A stretch of DNA of 64,000 bases from Roseiarcus sp963798015 (GCA_963798015.1 CAWCSA010000002.1:372001-436000); one strand, 5' to 3'; counted from the first letter of the stretch, positions 9,066-17,647 are shown. Numbers and translations: made by a program. Notes: generated from the letters alone by a model not told the origin.

Positions 9066-9098
9066 GCGTGCGCGGCAGGGAGATTGTGCCGCGCACGC
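9066..9098 (-). terminator. Strong 12-bp stem-loop with T tract on the minus strand
   Basis: GCGTGCGCGGCA and TGCCGCGCACGC form a perfect 12-bp stem with a 9-base loop, 40 bases after the aldo/keto reductase stop. The U tract needed for intrinsic termination exists only for minus-strand transcripts (AAAAA at 9061-9065 on the plus strand). It therefore looks like a terminator facing antisense transcription into the reductase. It could also act as a weaker barrier or 3' stabiliser for the reductase mRNA. Confidence 0.55.
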
Positions 9099-9355
9099 CA
9101 ATTCGTCACGGATTCGGCGACCCCCCTGGAAGCCGTTGGTCGAACGGCTTGCCGCCCGGACGAATTGACCTTTCCAGTCTCGGCCGTATCGCGCAATCGG
9201 CAAAACTACCCACACGATGACCTCGCAGAGCTCCGCTGCGCGTCGCCTCGCATGACGGGCGAAGAGCGAAGGGCGCGATATTTTCTTTGCGGACTCAGCC
9301 GCTCGCGCGTAAGCGAGACGAGACGGGACCGAACGTTGGGGAGAAAGGAGCGGCG

Positions 9356-10012
9356 ATGGCGGAATTGGCCGATGCTCTCCACGAAGCGCCCCAGTTCGAC
9401 GCCGCGTTTCAAGCAACCTTCGCCGAGCTTCTGGCCTGGCGGCGCGACGTCCGCCATTTCCGCCCGGAAGAGCCAGATGAGGCGACGCTGGCCGAACTCT
9501 TCGGCCTTGCGGCGTTCGCGCCTTCGGTCGGCAATTGCCAGCCGACCCGCTTCGTACGCGTTGACGACAAGGCGCGCCGCGCCTCCATCCGGGCGAATTT
9601 CGAGGCGGCCAACCGCGATGCGCTCGGCGGCTATGCCAAGGAGCGGGCGGCGCTTTACGCCAGGCTGAAGCTTGCGGGCCTTAACGATGCGCCTATACAG
9701 CTTGCGGTGTTTTGCGACGAGGCGACCGAGGACGGCCATGGCCTCGGCGCGCGCACCATGCCAGAGACGCGCCGCTATTCGGCCGTCTGCGCCTTACACA
9801 CATTCTGGCTCGCCGCGCGCGCCCGCGGCCTTGGCGTCGGCTGGGTATCGATCCTCGATCCGGGCGCGATCGCCGAGGCGCTTGACGTTCCGCGCGCCTG
9901 GACGTTCATCGCCTATCTCTGCGTCGGTTTTCCACGTGAGGAACATCTCATCCCGGAACTCGAGCGCGCCGGCTGGCAGCGCCGCGAGGCGCATCCGGTT
10001 CTGCGCCGCTAA
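9356..10012 (+). CDS. bluB: 5,6-dimethylbenzimidazole synthase
   Basis: BluB cannibalises reduced FMN with oxygen to make the lower ligand of vitamin B12. The 218-residue protein has the nitroreductase-like fold with FAPSVGNCQPTRFVRV (FMN binding), the lid segment around ANRDALGGYAKERAALYARLK, and LGVGWVSILDP near the C-terminus. The ATG at 9356 has a good AAAGGAGCGGCG Shine-Dalgarno; an in-frame extension 23 codons upstream lacks one. No other cobalamin gene is nearby and no B12-riboswitch box was seen in the 5' region, so regulation is not apparent. Confidence 0.93.
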   Translation: MAELADALHEAPQFDAAFQATFAELLAWRRDVRHFRPEEPDEATLAELFGLAAFAPSVGNCQPTRFVRVDDKARRASIRANFEAANRDALGGYAKERAALYARLKLAGLNDAPIQLAVFCDEATEDGHGLGARTMPETRRYSAVCALHTFWLAARARGLGVGWVSILDPGAIAEALDVPRAWTFIAYLCVGFPREEHLIPELERAGWQRREAHPVLRR

Positions 10013-10043
10013 CGCGCCTCGATACTCGCATCTCCGAATGGCG

Positions 10044-10523
10044 CTAATGGCTGCGCGGCGGATGCAGGTCGTCCACCCACTCGACCGTTTCGGGATTGGG
10101 TTCGATTCCAGGCAAGTCGAGATTGACCACGACCGGCTCCTGGCCGCTGCGCACCAGCACGCAGGATAAAGGCGTCTCATCGCTGGCGTTGATCTCCTGG
10201 TGGGGGACAAAGGGCGGCACGTAGATGAAGTCGCCCGGACCGGCCTCGGCCACAAATTCGAGCCGGTCGCCCCAGCGCATGCGGGCGCGCCCGCTGACCA
10301 CATAGATGACGCTCTCCACAGGCCCATGATGATGCGCGCCGGTCTTGGCCTTGGGGTGGATGACGACGGTTCCAGCCCATAGCTTCTCCGCCCCCGCGCG
10401 GGCGTGGGTGATGGCCGCGGCGCGGTTCATGCCGGGCGTCTGGGCCGTGTTGATGTCGAGTTCGCTCGAACGGACCACCCGGACGCCGTCGAGGCGCCAT
10501 CGGGCGTCGCTGCTATCGTCCAT
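10044..10523 (-). CDS. Cupin-domain protein
   Basis: A small single-domain cupin of about 159 residues. Cupin motif 1 is present as HHHGPVESVIYVVSGRARMR (metal-binding histidines and Glu), and motif 2 as GDFIYVPPFVPHQEINAS with its histidine. The ATG at 10523 is chosen because GGGGAGA lies just upstream; two earlier in-frame ATGs have no such site. Such proteins may be metal-dependent dioxygenases, isomerases or ligand-binding proteins. Neighbours give no pathway clue and the gene is convergent with bluB. Confidence 0.8.
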   Translation of the reverse strand: MDDSSDARWRLDGVRVVRSSELDINTAQTPGMNRAAAITHARAGAEKLWAGTVVIHPKAKTGAHHHGPVESVIYVVSGRARMRWGDRLEFVAEAGPGDFIYVPPFVPHQEINASDETPLSCVLVRSGQEPVVVNLDLPGIEPNPETVEWVDDLHPPRSH

Positions 10524-10671
10524 ACTGGTTCTCCCCAACGTGTTCATGTCGCGCAGGCTCCCCGCCAATCTATCGGGAAAGAGGGCGATCGGACAGGGCC
10601 CCGCATACCGCCGCCGTGCTGGGGCGCTCGGGTGGCTGGCGGTAGCGCACGCCTCGCCCTAAACTGCGACC

Positions 10672-11487
10672 ATGACCGACGTCTCGCCTGTGACGGCTCT
10701 GACGCGCCTGACTGCGCGCGCGCTCATCGTTGGCGAGCGCATCGACACCGCGGGGCTCGAGCGGCCCGATATGATCTCCTCGCTGCCGCTCGCCTTTCGC
10801 GTCGGCGAACTGGGCATGGCGGCTTTGTTCCGCTTCGGCGTTGCTGTGATGGTTGGCTTGAGCCCGCTCGAAGAAGAGGACCTGCTCGCGAAGCTGAAAT
10901 CCCGCGTCAGCGGCGCCAGGGCGCTTGGCGATGACGAGACGGCGGTGCTCGAAATCACGCCCGACGGCGACGAGCAGAAGTCATCAAGCGGACCGATCCA
11001 GATCAAGAACCTGTCGCCGCCGCGGTTTCTGGTGATCGCCGATGCGCTCGCCAAGACCGTCGCGCTGGCGCGCGACGAGCGTGAGGTTAACGCGGTGTTC
11101 GACGTGATCGAACCGTTTGCGGCCAAGCTCGCGGCGACTGGCAGGCCGCCGTTTCGCCGCCGCGCGATGCTCAGGCTCATCGGCCAGGCGCTGCTTGCGC
11201 AACATCGTGTCTCGGGCCGTGTCGCTGTCGAAGAAAAGCCCGACGTACTGTGGGACCATCCCGAGCTTGAGCGCCTCTACGCGCGCCTTACGGACGAATA
11301 TGAGTTGCACGAGCGGTCCGACGTGCTCAAGCGCAAGCTGGAAGTTATCGGCGACACCGCGCAAGCCCTAACCGACATCATCGACGCCGACCGCGCGACG
11401 CGGCTCGAAGCGGCGATCGTGATCCTGATCGTTCTCGAGCTGATCGCCGCCCTTGTGCAGATCGCGCTCGCGCTGCACGGGCGCTAG
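10672..11487 (+). CDS. RMD1/DUF155-family membrane-anchored protein
   Basis: A 271-residue protein of the RMD1/YagE (DUF155) family, known from yeast sporulation and mitochondrial proteins and from bacterial homologues of unclear role. Typical features are the N-terminal LTARALIVGERIDTAG, a central DHPELERLYARLTDEYEL-like segment (here WDHPELERLYARL), the amphipathic RSDVLKRKLEVIGDTAQAL, and a single C-terminal membrane segment VILIVLELIAALVQIALAL. The stop is 7 bases before the sirtuin start, so the two genes are probably co-transcribed. The bacterial function is unknown. Confidence 0.82.
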   Translation: MTDVSPVTALTRLTARALIVGERIDTAGLERPDMISSLPLAFRVGELGMAALFRFGVAVMVGLSPLEEEDLLAKLKSRVSGARALGDDETAVLEITPDGDEQKSSSGPIQIKNLSPPRFLVIADALAKTVALARDEREVNAVFDVIEPFAAKLAATGRPPFRRRAMLRLIGQALLAQHRVSGRVAVEEKPDVLWDHPELERLYARLTDEYELHERSDVLKRKLEVIGDTAQALTDIIDADRATRLEAAIVILIVLELIAALVQIALALHGR

Positions 11488-11494
11488 CGCAGGG

Positions 11495-12196
11495 ATGCCG
11501 CAGAACATCTTCATCCTCACTGGCGCCGGGATCGGGCTGGGCACGTTTCGTGACAAGAGGGGCGAGGGGATTTGGGCGAAGTTCGACCCGATGAAACTGG
11601 CGACGCCCGAAGCTTTCGCTCCCGATCCCGAGACAGTGCTCGCGTTCTATGATCTGCGTCGTCGGAACCTGCGCGACGCCAAGCCCAACGCGGCGCATTT
11701 CGCGCTGGCGCGTTTGGAGGACGCGCTCGCCAAGCGCGGCGAGACCCTCACGCTTGTGACGCAAAACATCGACGATCTGCACGAGCGCGCCGGCTCAGCG
11801 TCCGTCATCCACATGCATGGCGAACTTTTAAAGGCGCGCTGCGGCCGCTGCGAAGTGGTTCGCCTGTGGCTCGATGATCTCACTGTTGCGGGGGTTTGCC
11901 CGAATTGCGGGCGTGCTGGGACAATGCGGCCGCATGTGGTCTGGTTCGGCGAGATGCCGCTCGGCATGGACCTGATCGACCGCGCGCTGCGCGAGGCCGA
12001 TCTCTTCGTCGCCATCGGCACATCAGGCGCCGTGCACCCGGCGGCCGGCTTCGTCGCTGAGGCGCGCGTGTATGGCTTGCGCACCTGCGAGATCAACCTT
12101 GAGGCGGCCGACAACGCGGACCTGTTCGACGAGCAGCGGCTGGGTCCGGCGAGCGAAACGGTTCCCGCCTGGGTCGAGGAGTTCGTCGGGTCGTGA
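11495..12196 (+). CDS. cobB: NAD-dependent protein deacylase (sirtuin), with a short deletion in the NAD loop
   Basis: A 233-residue class III sirtuin that would remove acyl groups from lysine using NAD. It has TQNIDDLHERAGS, the catalytic His in VIHMHGEL, four zinc-binding cysteines (CGRC and CPNC) and VWFGEMPLGMD. The cofactor loop reads LTGAGIGLGTFRDKRG. Sirtuins normally have GAGIS-x-E-S-G-x-x-x-FR, so about four residues (Ser-Ala-Glu-Ser in close relatives) are missing in frame. That region touches NAD, so activity may be lost or altered. The ATG at 11495 (AGGG upstream) places this loop at the usual N-terminal position. It follows the DUF155 gene closely. Confidence 0.85.
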   Translation: MPQNIFILTGAGIGLGTFRDKRGEGIWAKFDPMKLATPEAFAPDPETVLAFYDLRRRNLRDAKPNAAHFALARLEDALAKRGETLTLVTQNIDDLHERAGSASVIHMHGELLKARCGRCEVVRLWLDDLTVAGVCPNCGRAGTMRPHVVWFGEMPLGMDLIDRALREADLFVAIGTSGAVHPAAGFVAEARVYGLRTCEINLEAADNADLFDEQRLGPASETVPAWVEEFVGS

Positions 12197-12206
12197 CAGG
12201 CCGCGC

Positions 12207-13361
12207 TCAAGCGGCGCGCAGCGACCGCGCCGCGGCGGCAGCGATGCGGGTCGCCTCGATCCCGATCTGACGAAATTGTCCAAGCGCCGAAGGAATGGCG
12301 CCGCAGAAGAAAAGGCCGGGCTCTGCCGTCGCTCGGCCGCTGACGAGCGGGGCTCCCGTTGCGTTCAGCACGTCCTTGGCGTCGGGAAGCAGCGCCCGCA
12401 GATCTGGACGGAAGCCGGTCGCGAGAATGATTGCGTCGAAGCGCTCGGCAGGCGACTGCTTGAAAACGACGCTCTCCCGGCCAAAACTCATAACGTCGCC
12501 GCGAAGCTTGATCCTTCCATCGCGTATCGCGTCAAGCGTGCCGATCTCGATGAGCGGCACGCGCCCGTCCTCCTTGATGGATCGGAGCGGCCCCTTTTTA
12601 GATCGCTTCAGGCCCAATTTTTCGGTTGAGCCGATCGCGAACCGGATCAAGGGCGCGTTGATCGTGTCAGCCACACCGGGCGGAAGCCATTGCTCGACTG
12701 CGGGAAACGCAAGGATCGGCACGCCGAAGAGTTCGCGCGGAACGATATTGACCGGGCGGCGAACCGAGAGGACGAGATCAATGCCCGCTTCAGCGAGGTC
12801 GAGCGCGATTTCCGCGCCCGAATTGCCATAGCCGATGACCAGCGTGCGTTTCCCAGCGAAAGGGCCTGGATTGCGATAGCCACTCGAATGCAGGACTGCG
12901 CCGACGAACGTTTCCATGTCAGGCCATGTTGGCGTATGCGGATAGTCGGCCCAGCCGGTCGCGATTACGACGATGGGCGCGCTTCGCGAGTTCTCGCCCG
13001 CCTCGGCGCGCCACCTGCGACCTTCGCGACGCACCGCGCTCACAGGGGCGTTGAAGACCGGTTTTAGATTGAACTTGGCTGTATAGGCCTCGAGATATTC
13101 GACGACCTGAGCGCGCGAAGGATAGCGGCCGTAAGCCTTCGGCATCGCTAGACCTGGCAGGGCGGAGCGGGCGCGATCGGTGTGCAAACGCAGCCGGTCA
13201 TAGTGGCGCCGCCAGACCGCGCCCACAGCGTCGGACTTTTCAAGGATCGTGGCCTTGAGGCCTCGCGACCGAAACGCCGCCGCCGCGGCAAGGCCCGCCG
13301 GACCGGCGCCGATGACGATGGCGTCGCAGGATTGGACCAAGGGACGCTCCTCCGGGGCCAA
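12207..13361 (-). CDS. FMO-like NAD(P)/FAD-dependent oxidoreductase
   Basis: A 384-residue flavoprotein of the flavin-containing monooxygenase group. It has the FAD Rossmann motif GAGPAGLAAAAAFRSRG at about residue 18, the FMO-type fingerprint FVGAVLHSSGYRNP, a second Rossmann motif for NADPH (VIGYGNSGAEIALDL), and the C-terminal ATGFRPDLRALL block. It would oxygenate a nucleophilic N, S or carbonyl substrate in the cytosol. It is convergent with the sirtuin gene, the stops being only 10 bases apart. No partner gene is visible and the substrate is unknown. Confidence 0.85.
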   Translation of the reverse strand: MAPEERPLVQSCDAIVIGAGPAGLAAAAAFRSRGLKATILEKSDAVGAVWRRHYDRLRLHTDRARSALPGLAMPKAYGRYPSRAQVVEYLEAYTAKFNLKPVFNAPVSAVRREGRRWRAEAGENSRSAPIVVIATGWADYPHTPTWPDMETFVGAVLHSSGYRNPGPFAGKRTLVIGYGNSGAEIALDLAEAGIDLVLSVRRPVNIVPRELFGVPILAFPAVEQWLPPGVADTINAPLIRFAIGSTEKLGLKRSKKGPLRSIKEDGRVPLIEIGTLDAIRDGRIKLRGDVMSFGRESVVFKQSPAERFDAIILATGFRPDLRALLPDAKDVLNATGAPLVSGRATAEPGLFFCGAIPSALGQFRQIGIEATRIAAAAARSLRAA

Positions 13362-13416
13362 GCCTATCAGCTAGCGAACCCCGATATAGCTGTTTCGATC
13401 GCGCCTGCGCGTTGTC

Positions 13417-14178
13417 TCAGGCCGCCGCATCCTCGCGCGCGCCAACCATATACTGCACCAGCTCCTCGGCGTTGGTGCCGGCGGTGATTTTCTCCGCGAC
13501 CTTTCGGCCGCGGTGCATGACGATGATGCGGTCGGTGACCGCAAGCGCATCTGGCATCACATGGGTGATGAGAATCACCGGCACGCCGCGGCCCTTAAGC
13601 ATGCGTATGAGCTCCAGCACCTTGTGCTGCTCGGGCACGCCGAGATTGTTGGTCGGTTCGTCCATGATCATGAGCCGGGCGTCCCAATAGACCGCTCGCG
13701 CGATCGCAACCGCCTGGCGCTGGCCACCCGATAGCTTCTCGATCGGTGCAGTCATGCTGGGAAAGCGGATCTGCAGCGAATCGAGCGTCTGCCGCGATTG
13801 CTCGCGCATATGTGTGTCGTCGAGCGTCTGGATGAGCCCGCCGAGGCGGCGCCTCTTGACCTCGCGGCCGAGGAAGATGTTGGCGCCGACGTCGAGATTG
13901 TTGGCGAGCGCGAGGTCCTGATAGATCGTCTCGATCCCGGCGCGGCGCGCGTCCATCGGGCTAGTGAACTGAACCCTTTCACGGTCGAAGACGATCTCGC
14001 CGTCTTCCGCCGCGTGGACGCCGGAGACGCACTTGATGAGCGTCGACTTGCCCGCGCCGTTGTCGCCCAGTAGCCCCACCACCTCGCCGCCCGCAACATC
14101 GAAACTCACGTTGTCGACCGCGACGAGGCCGCCGAAGGTTTTTGTGAGGCCGCGGACGGAGAGCAGCGGCTCGCTCAT
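13417..14178 (-). CDS. Sugar ABC transporter ATP-binding protein (FrcA-like)
   Basis: A 253-residue single-ATPase subunit of a monosaccharide ABC importer. It has Walker A GDNGAGKST, Q-loop region IYQDLALANNLDV, signature LSGGQRQAVAIAR, Walker B LMIMDEPTNNLG and the switch His in ILITHVMPDA. Unlike RbsA-type proteins it has one ATPase domain, as in rhizobial FrcA; FrcA relatives usually read EPTAALG where this has EPTNNLG. Its start overlaps the permease stop by four bases, so translation is coupled. It is the last gene of the leftward binding protein-permease-ATPase operon. Confidence 0.92.
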   Translation of the reverse strand: MSEPLLSVRGLTKTFGGLVAVDNVSFDVAGGEVVGLLGDNGAGKSTLIKCVSGVHAAEDGEIVFDRERVQFTSPMDARRAGIETIYQDLALANNLDVGANIFLGREVKRRRLGGLIQTLDDTHMREQSRQTLDSLQIRFPSMTAPIEKLSGGQRQAVAIARAVYWDARLMIMDEPTNNLGVPEQHKVLELIRMLKGRGVPVILITHVMPDALAVTDRIIVMHRGRKVAEKITAGTNAEELVQYMVGAREDAAA

Positions 14179-15335
14179 TGCGACGCTCCTGCGCGCGCGT
14201 GGCCAGTGATGAGGTCTCGCGACTGGTCGATCAGCACCGCGACGATGACCACCGTTCCGACCACGATGAATTGCCAGAATGCCTCGACGTTGAGCATCAC
14301 GAGGCCGGTGGTCAGGACAGCGATGATGAGGGCGCCGATCACGGTGCCGATCACGGTTCCGGCGCCCCCGAACAGACTCACTCCGCCAATGATGACTGCG
14401 GCGATCGAGCTTAAGAGAAGCGGATCGCCGATCACCGCCGAGCCGGCGGTGAAGCGCAGCGTCGATAGAAAGCCGGCGACCCCCGAGGTCGCGGCCGACA
14501 GGATGTAGATTGCGATCACCCGGCGATCGACTGGGATGCCGCTGCGGACCGCGGCGTCCATGCTGCCGCCGATGGCGTAGACATGCCGCCCGAACTGCGT
14601 TCGGTGAAGCAGGAAAATCGCCCAGGCGACGACGAACGCCGTCACCAGGACCGGATAGGGCAGAATGGCGTCCATACGGCGCAGGAGCTCGCTCCTCACC
14701 TCCGGCCGCTCAAGGAAATAGAGCCCGCCGCCTTGGCCTGAGATGTAGTAGAGGAGCGCGTTGTTGCCGTAGGCCCGGATGCCGGACGGCAAGCCGATCA
14801 CGGTCGTGTTCTCGCTCATCAGATAGGCGATTCCGCGCACGATGAACGAGGTTCCGAGCGTTACGATGAACGCAGGAACCTTCAGTTTTGCGATAATGAC
14901 GCCGTTGACGAGGCCAACCGCCGCCGCGCCGCCGACGGCGGCCATGAGGCCAATGACGACGGAGGGGAAAAGCGGGACGCCGCCGTCGAACGCCGATCGC
15001 AGCGCCAGCGCCGAGAGCACCGAGGCGAGGCTCATGACCCAGCCGACCGAGAGATCAATGCCGGCGGCTATGATGACAAAGGTCTGGCCGAGGCCGAGCA
15101 GCAGCACCGGAATGATCGCGACGAGAATGTTCTGCGAGTTGCGCACGGTGAGAAAATTGACCGCGGCCCCGGTCGTCAGCGGCACGGCGGCGACAAAGAA
15201 CAGGACGAGAAGCCCGAGGAACAGCCACGCCCAGATGCTGCTCAGGAACAGAATGACCCGCTGCGCCCGTGTCCGCGCGCCCGAAGTCGCGGTCGGCGCG
15301 CGGGCGACCGTTATCCTCGAAGCGCGTTCGGTCAC
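14175..15335 (-). CDS. Sugar ABC transporter permease (RbsC/FrcC-like)
   Basis: A 386-residue inner-membrane permease of the ribose/fructose class, with about ten hydrophobic segments. Diagnostic blocks include AAGIDLSVGWVMSLASVLSALALR, shortened here to AGIDLSVGWVMSLASVL, and the C-terminal VIGGVSLFGGAGTVIGTVIG that contacts the ATPase. It is preceded by a long intergenic stretch with a strong stem-loop after the binding-protein gene and overlaps the ATPase gene start. It is expected to import a monosaccharide. Confidence 0.92.
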   Translation of the reverse strand: MTERASRITVARAPTATSGARTRAQRVILFLSSIWAWLFLGLLVLFFVAAVPLTTGAAVNFLTVRNSQNILVAIIPVLLLGLGQTFVIIAAGIDLSVGWVMSLASVLSALALRSAFDGGVPLFPSVVIGLMAAVGGAAAVGLVNGVIIAKLKVPAFIVTLGTSFIVRGIAYLMSENTTVIGLPSGIRAYGNNALLYYISGQGGGLYFLERPEVRSELLRRMDAILPYPVLVTAFVVAWAIFLLHRTQFGRHVYAIGGSMDAAVRSGIPVDRRVIAIYILSAATSGVAGFLSTLRFTAGSAVIGDPLLLSSIAAVIIGGVSLFGGAGTVIGTVIGALIIAVLTTGLVMLNVEAFWQFIVVGTVVIVAVLIDQSRDLITGHARAGASQ

Positions 15336-15400
15336 AGATCTCTCATCCGCCAGCCCTCATCCAGCGTCGCGCCGCCTGCTGTCGTACATTGGAGAAGGTT

Positions 15401-15431
15401 CCACCCCTTTTCCGCTACGGAAAAGAGGTGG
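15401..15431 (-). promoter_or_regulatory. Intercistronic stem-loop between binding protein and permease genes
   Basis: CCACCCCTTTTCCG and CGGAAAAGAGGTGG pair over 14 positions with one mismatch and a 3-base loop. It lies in the 131-base gap after the binding-protein gene and before the permease gene. There is no T tract. ABC operons often carry such structures, which protect the upstream mRNA and cut expression of the membrane genes so that binding protein is made in excess. Confidence 0.6.
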
Positions 15432-15466
15432 ATGTTGGGAACCCGCTTCATCACGGGCAAGCAGCG

Positions 15467-16447
15467 CTACTTGCCCGGCGCCGAATAAATGAAGCGGGCG
15501 ATCGCAGGGTCTTTCACGTTGTCCTTGTCGATGATGGCGAAGCCGGTCTCGACGCGCCGCGGCAGGCTGGTGACGCCAGCGGCGTCGGCCTGCGCGAACA
15601 TCACGGCGAGATACCCCATATCGAACGGCTTTTGCGCCAAAACCAGCGATACGACGCCCTGGTTCATCAGTTCGATGGCGAGCTTCGTCGCGTCATAGGC
15701 GACGACCTGGACGTGCCCGCCGAGGCCTGCGTTGACGACCGCCGTGCCCGCGCCCTGAGCGCTGAACACGTTGGTGCCGAACACGCCGGCGAGATTGGGC
15801 TCACGCGCCAGCACTGCAGCCGTCTGCTGCGCCGCCTTGTTGGGATCGTCCAGATTGTAATCGGGGCCGAGCACCTTGATGTTCGGAAAGTCCTTGGCCA
15901 TTGCCTCCTTAAAACCCTTTTCGCGGTCCTCGACCGAGCTCACGTTGGGATTGGTCGAGTTGATGTAAACGGTTCCCTTGCCGCCGATCGCCTTGGCCAG
16001 CCCGCGCGCGGCGATGCGGCCACCCTCGGTATTGTTGGAGCCGATGTAGCTGATCGGGAATTTGACCGGGCCGTTCGCGTAGTCGCCGTCGCCAATGTAA
16101 CTATCGACGATGATGACTTTGATGCCCGCATCATAAGCGGCCTTGAGAGGCCCGATCATCTGATCTTTGTCGGTCGCAGCGGTGATGATGTAATTGAGGT
16201 CGCCGCGCGCGACCATCGAGTCGAGGATCGGCGTTTGCACGCTGACGCCCCAGGTCGGCGGAATCTGGGTGACGACCTCGATGCCAAGATCCTTGGCCGC
16301 CTTTTCCACCCCGAGCTGCATCACCTGGTAGAAAGGATCCACAACCCCGGGCAAAAAGCCGATCTTCAGTTTCTCGGCCGCGGCGCTGTGTGTCGCCAAG
16401 GCCGCGGCCAGCCCAGTCACGACGGCTAAACCTAAGTGCTTGCGCAT
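15467..16447 (-). CDS. Sugar ABC transporter periplasmic substrate-binding protein
   Basis: A 326-residue type I periplasmic binding protein of the ribose/fructose class. A signal peptide is evident (LGLAVVTGLAAALATHSAAA, cleaved before EKLKIGF). The mature protein has the first-strand motif IGFLPGVVDPFYQVMQLGVE, the hinge region VIIVDSYIGDGDY and YIGSNNTEGGRIAARGL. It captures sugar in the periplasm for the downstream permease and ATPase genes. It is first in the operon, with a stem-loop after it likely to raise its relative expression. The ligand (fructose, ribose or another pentose) cannot be fixed. Confidence 0.92.
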   Translation of the reverse strand: MRKHLGLAVVTGLAAALATHSAAAEKLKIGFLPGVVDPFYQVMQLGVEKAAKDLGIEVVTQIPPTWGVSVQTPILDSMVARGDLNYIITAATDKDQMIGPLKAAYDAGIKVIIVDSYIGDGDYANGPVKFPISYIGSNNTEGGRIAARGLAKAIGGKGTVYINSTNPNVSSVEDREKGFKEAMAKDFPNIKVLGPDYNLDDPNKAAQQTAAVLAREPNLAGVFGTNVFSAQGAGTAVVNAGLGGHVQVVAYDATKLAIELMNQGVVSLVLAQKPFDMGYLAVMFAQADAAGVTSLPRRVETGFAIIDKDNVKDPAIARFIYSAPGK

Positions 16448-16531
16448 GTCATCTCCTCCCTGGAATAATTGTTTTGTTGCGTCGCCGGTCAGCTTTCCTG
16501 CTGGCGTTACCTTCGCTTTTTTACACTTCGT

Positions 16532-17085
16532 TCAGCTCCCGGCCTTCTCGGCTGTCTTCGTCTTTTTGGCCCGCTCGATGCCCTCGATCACGAGAGCGTG
16601 CGCCTCCGCTGCGTCACCCCAGCGAATGATCTTGACCCATTTGTTGGGTTCGAGATCCTTGTAGTGCGCGAAGAAATGCTCGATTTGCTCGATCGTGATC
16701 GACGGCAGGTCGGAATAATTGTTCACGTGCGCATAGCGTTTGGTGAGTTTTGCCGACGGCACCGCCAGCAGTTTCTCGTCCTCGCCTGCCTCGTCCTCCA
16801 TGATCAAGACGCCGACAATCTTGCAACTCATCACCGCGCCGGGAACGATCGCGCGCGTGTTGGCGACGATCACGTCGCAGGGATCGCCGTCGCCCGAGAG
16901 CGTGTGGGGAATGAAGCCGTAATTTCCCGGATAGCGCATCGAAGTGTAGAGAAACCGATCGACCTGAAGCGCGCCGCTTTCCTTGTCCATCTCGTACTTG
17001 ATTGGCTCGCCGCCGATCGGCACCTCAATCACCACGTTGACATCGTGGGGGGATTCTTGCCGATCGATACCGCGTTCAAGTTCAC
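16532..17085 (-). CDS. ppa: Inorganic pyrophosphatase, N-terminus out of frame
   Basis: A soluble family I pyrophosphatase that hydrolyses PPi to drive biosynthesis and is normally essential. The open frame from an internal GTG at 17035 gives VIEVPIGGEPIKYEMDKESG, then the active-site DGDPCDVIV and KTKTAEKAGS at the end. Family members begin about 17 residues earlier. Here a GTG at 17085 with a strong GGGAGG site starts MNLNAVSIGKNPP, then loses frame at a run of six C (G at 17047-17052). Seven C would read PPHDVNVVIEV, the standard sequence. Corrected length is about 184 residues. For an essential gene a base-calling error is the simplest explanation. Confidence 0.9.
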
Positions 17086-17140
17086 GCTTGTCCTCCCAAT
17101 TGGTGGCGCTTTAATTCCGTCTCACAGGAGGAAGGAACAT

Positions 17141-17647
17141 TCAGCCGAAGCCGAAAGCAATTCGATCGCGCTGCTGACCGCCGAAGGTTTCGCGCGCGCG
17201 GCGCAGGACCCGCCCGCCCAGCCGGCGGTAAAACCCGACCGCCCGGTCGTTGTCCGCGAGCGCCCAGACGACAAGATTCGATAATCCATGGCCCGCCAGA
17301 TCCTTCCGCGCAGCGTCGAACATTCGCCGCCCGAAGCCGCAACCCTGGCACTCCGGCGCGAGGTAGAGTTCGAAGATCTCGCCGCCATAGCCGAGCGCGG
17401 GAACCCGATTGCGCCCATAGCTGATATAGCCGACCACGGAATCGCCGAATTCTAGCACCAGCAACGGCGTCCGGCGCGCGATCGCGAGTCGCCACCATTC
17501 CGGGCCTCTGCGCGCGATCATCCGCTCGAGTTCCCGGCCGGGGATAACGCCCCGATAAGCCTCGCGCCACGCCGCATCATGCACGGTCGCAATTTCGCCC
17601 TCGTCGCCGAGTTGCGCCGCGCGGATGGATATGACCGTCTCGACCAT
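17141..17647 (-). CDS. GNAT-family N-acetyltransferase
   Basis: About 168 residues with the GNAT fold. The acetyl-CoA pyrophosphate loop appears as CQGCGFGRRMFDAAR following the beta-strand GGEIFELYLAPE, and the C-terminal strand-helix is NLVVWALADNDRAVGFYRRLG. The N-terminal ISIRAAQLGDEGEIATVHDAAW is typical of acetyltransferases acting on small amines or protein N-termini. The start at ATG 17647 places this strand at the N-terminus. An earlier in-frame ATG would add 33 residues rich in Arg and Pro and is less likely. It lies upstream of ppa on the same strand. The substrate is unknown. Confidence 0.82.
   Translation of the reverse strand: MVETVISIRAAQLGDEGEIATVHDAAWREAYRGVIPGRELERMIARRGPEWWRLAIARRTPLLVLEFGDSVVGYISYGRNRVPALGYGGEIFELYLAPECQGCGFGRRMFDAARKDLAGHGLSNLVVWALADNDRAVGFYRRLGGRVLRRARETFGGQQRDRIAFGFG

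Noticed and set aside
9027..9355. Cobalamin riboswitch before bluB
   Set aside because: No B12-box (GCCACTG-type) sequence or matching fold was seen; the only strong structure is the 12-bp hairpin near the reductase stop.
15269..16429. Plus-strand open frame of 386 codons opposite the sugar-binding protein gene
   Set aside because: The minus strand encodes an unmistakable periplasmic binding protein with signal peptide.
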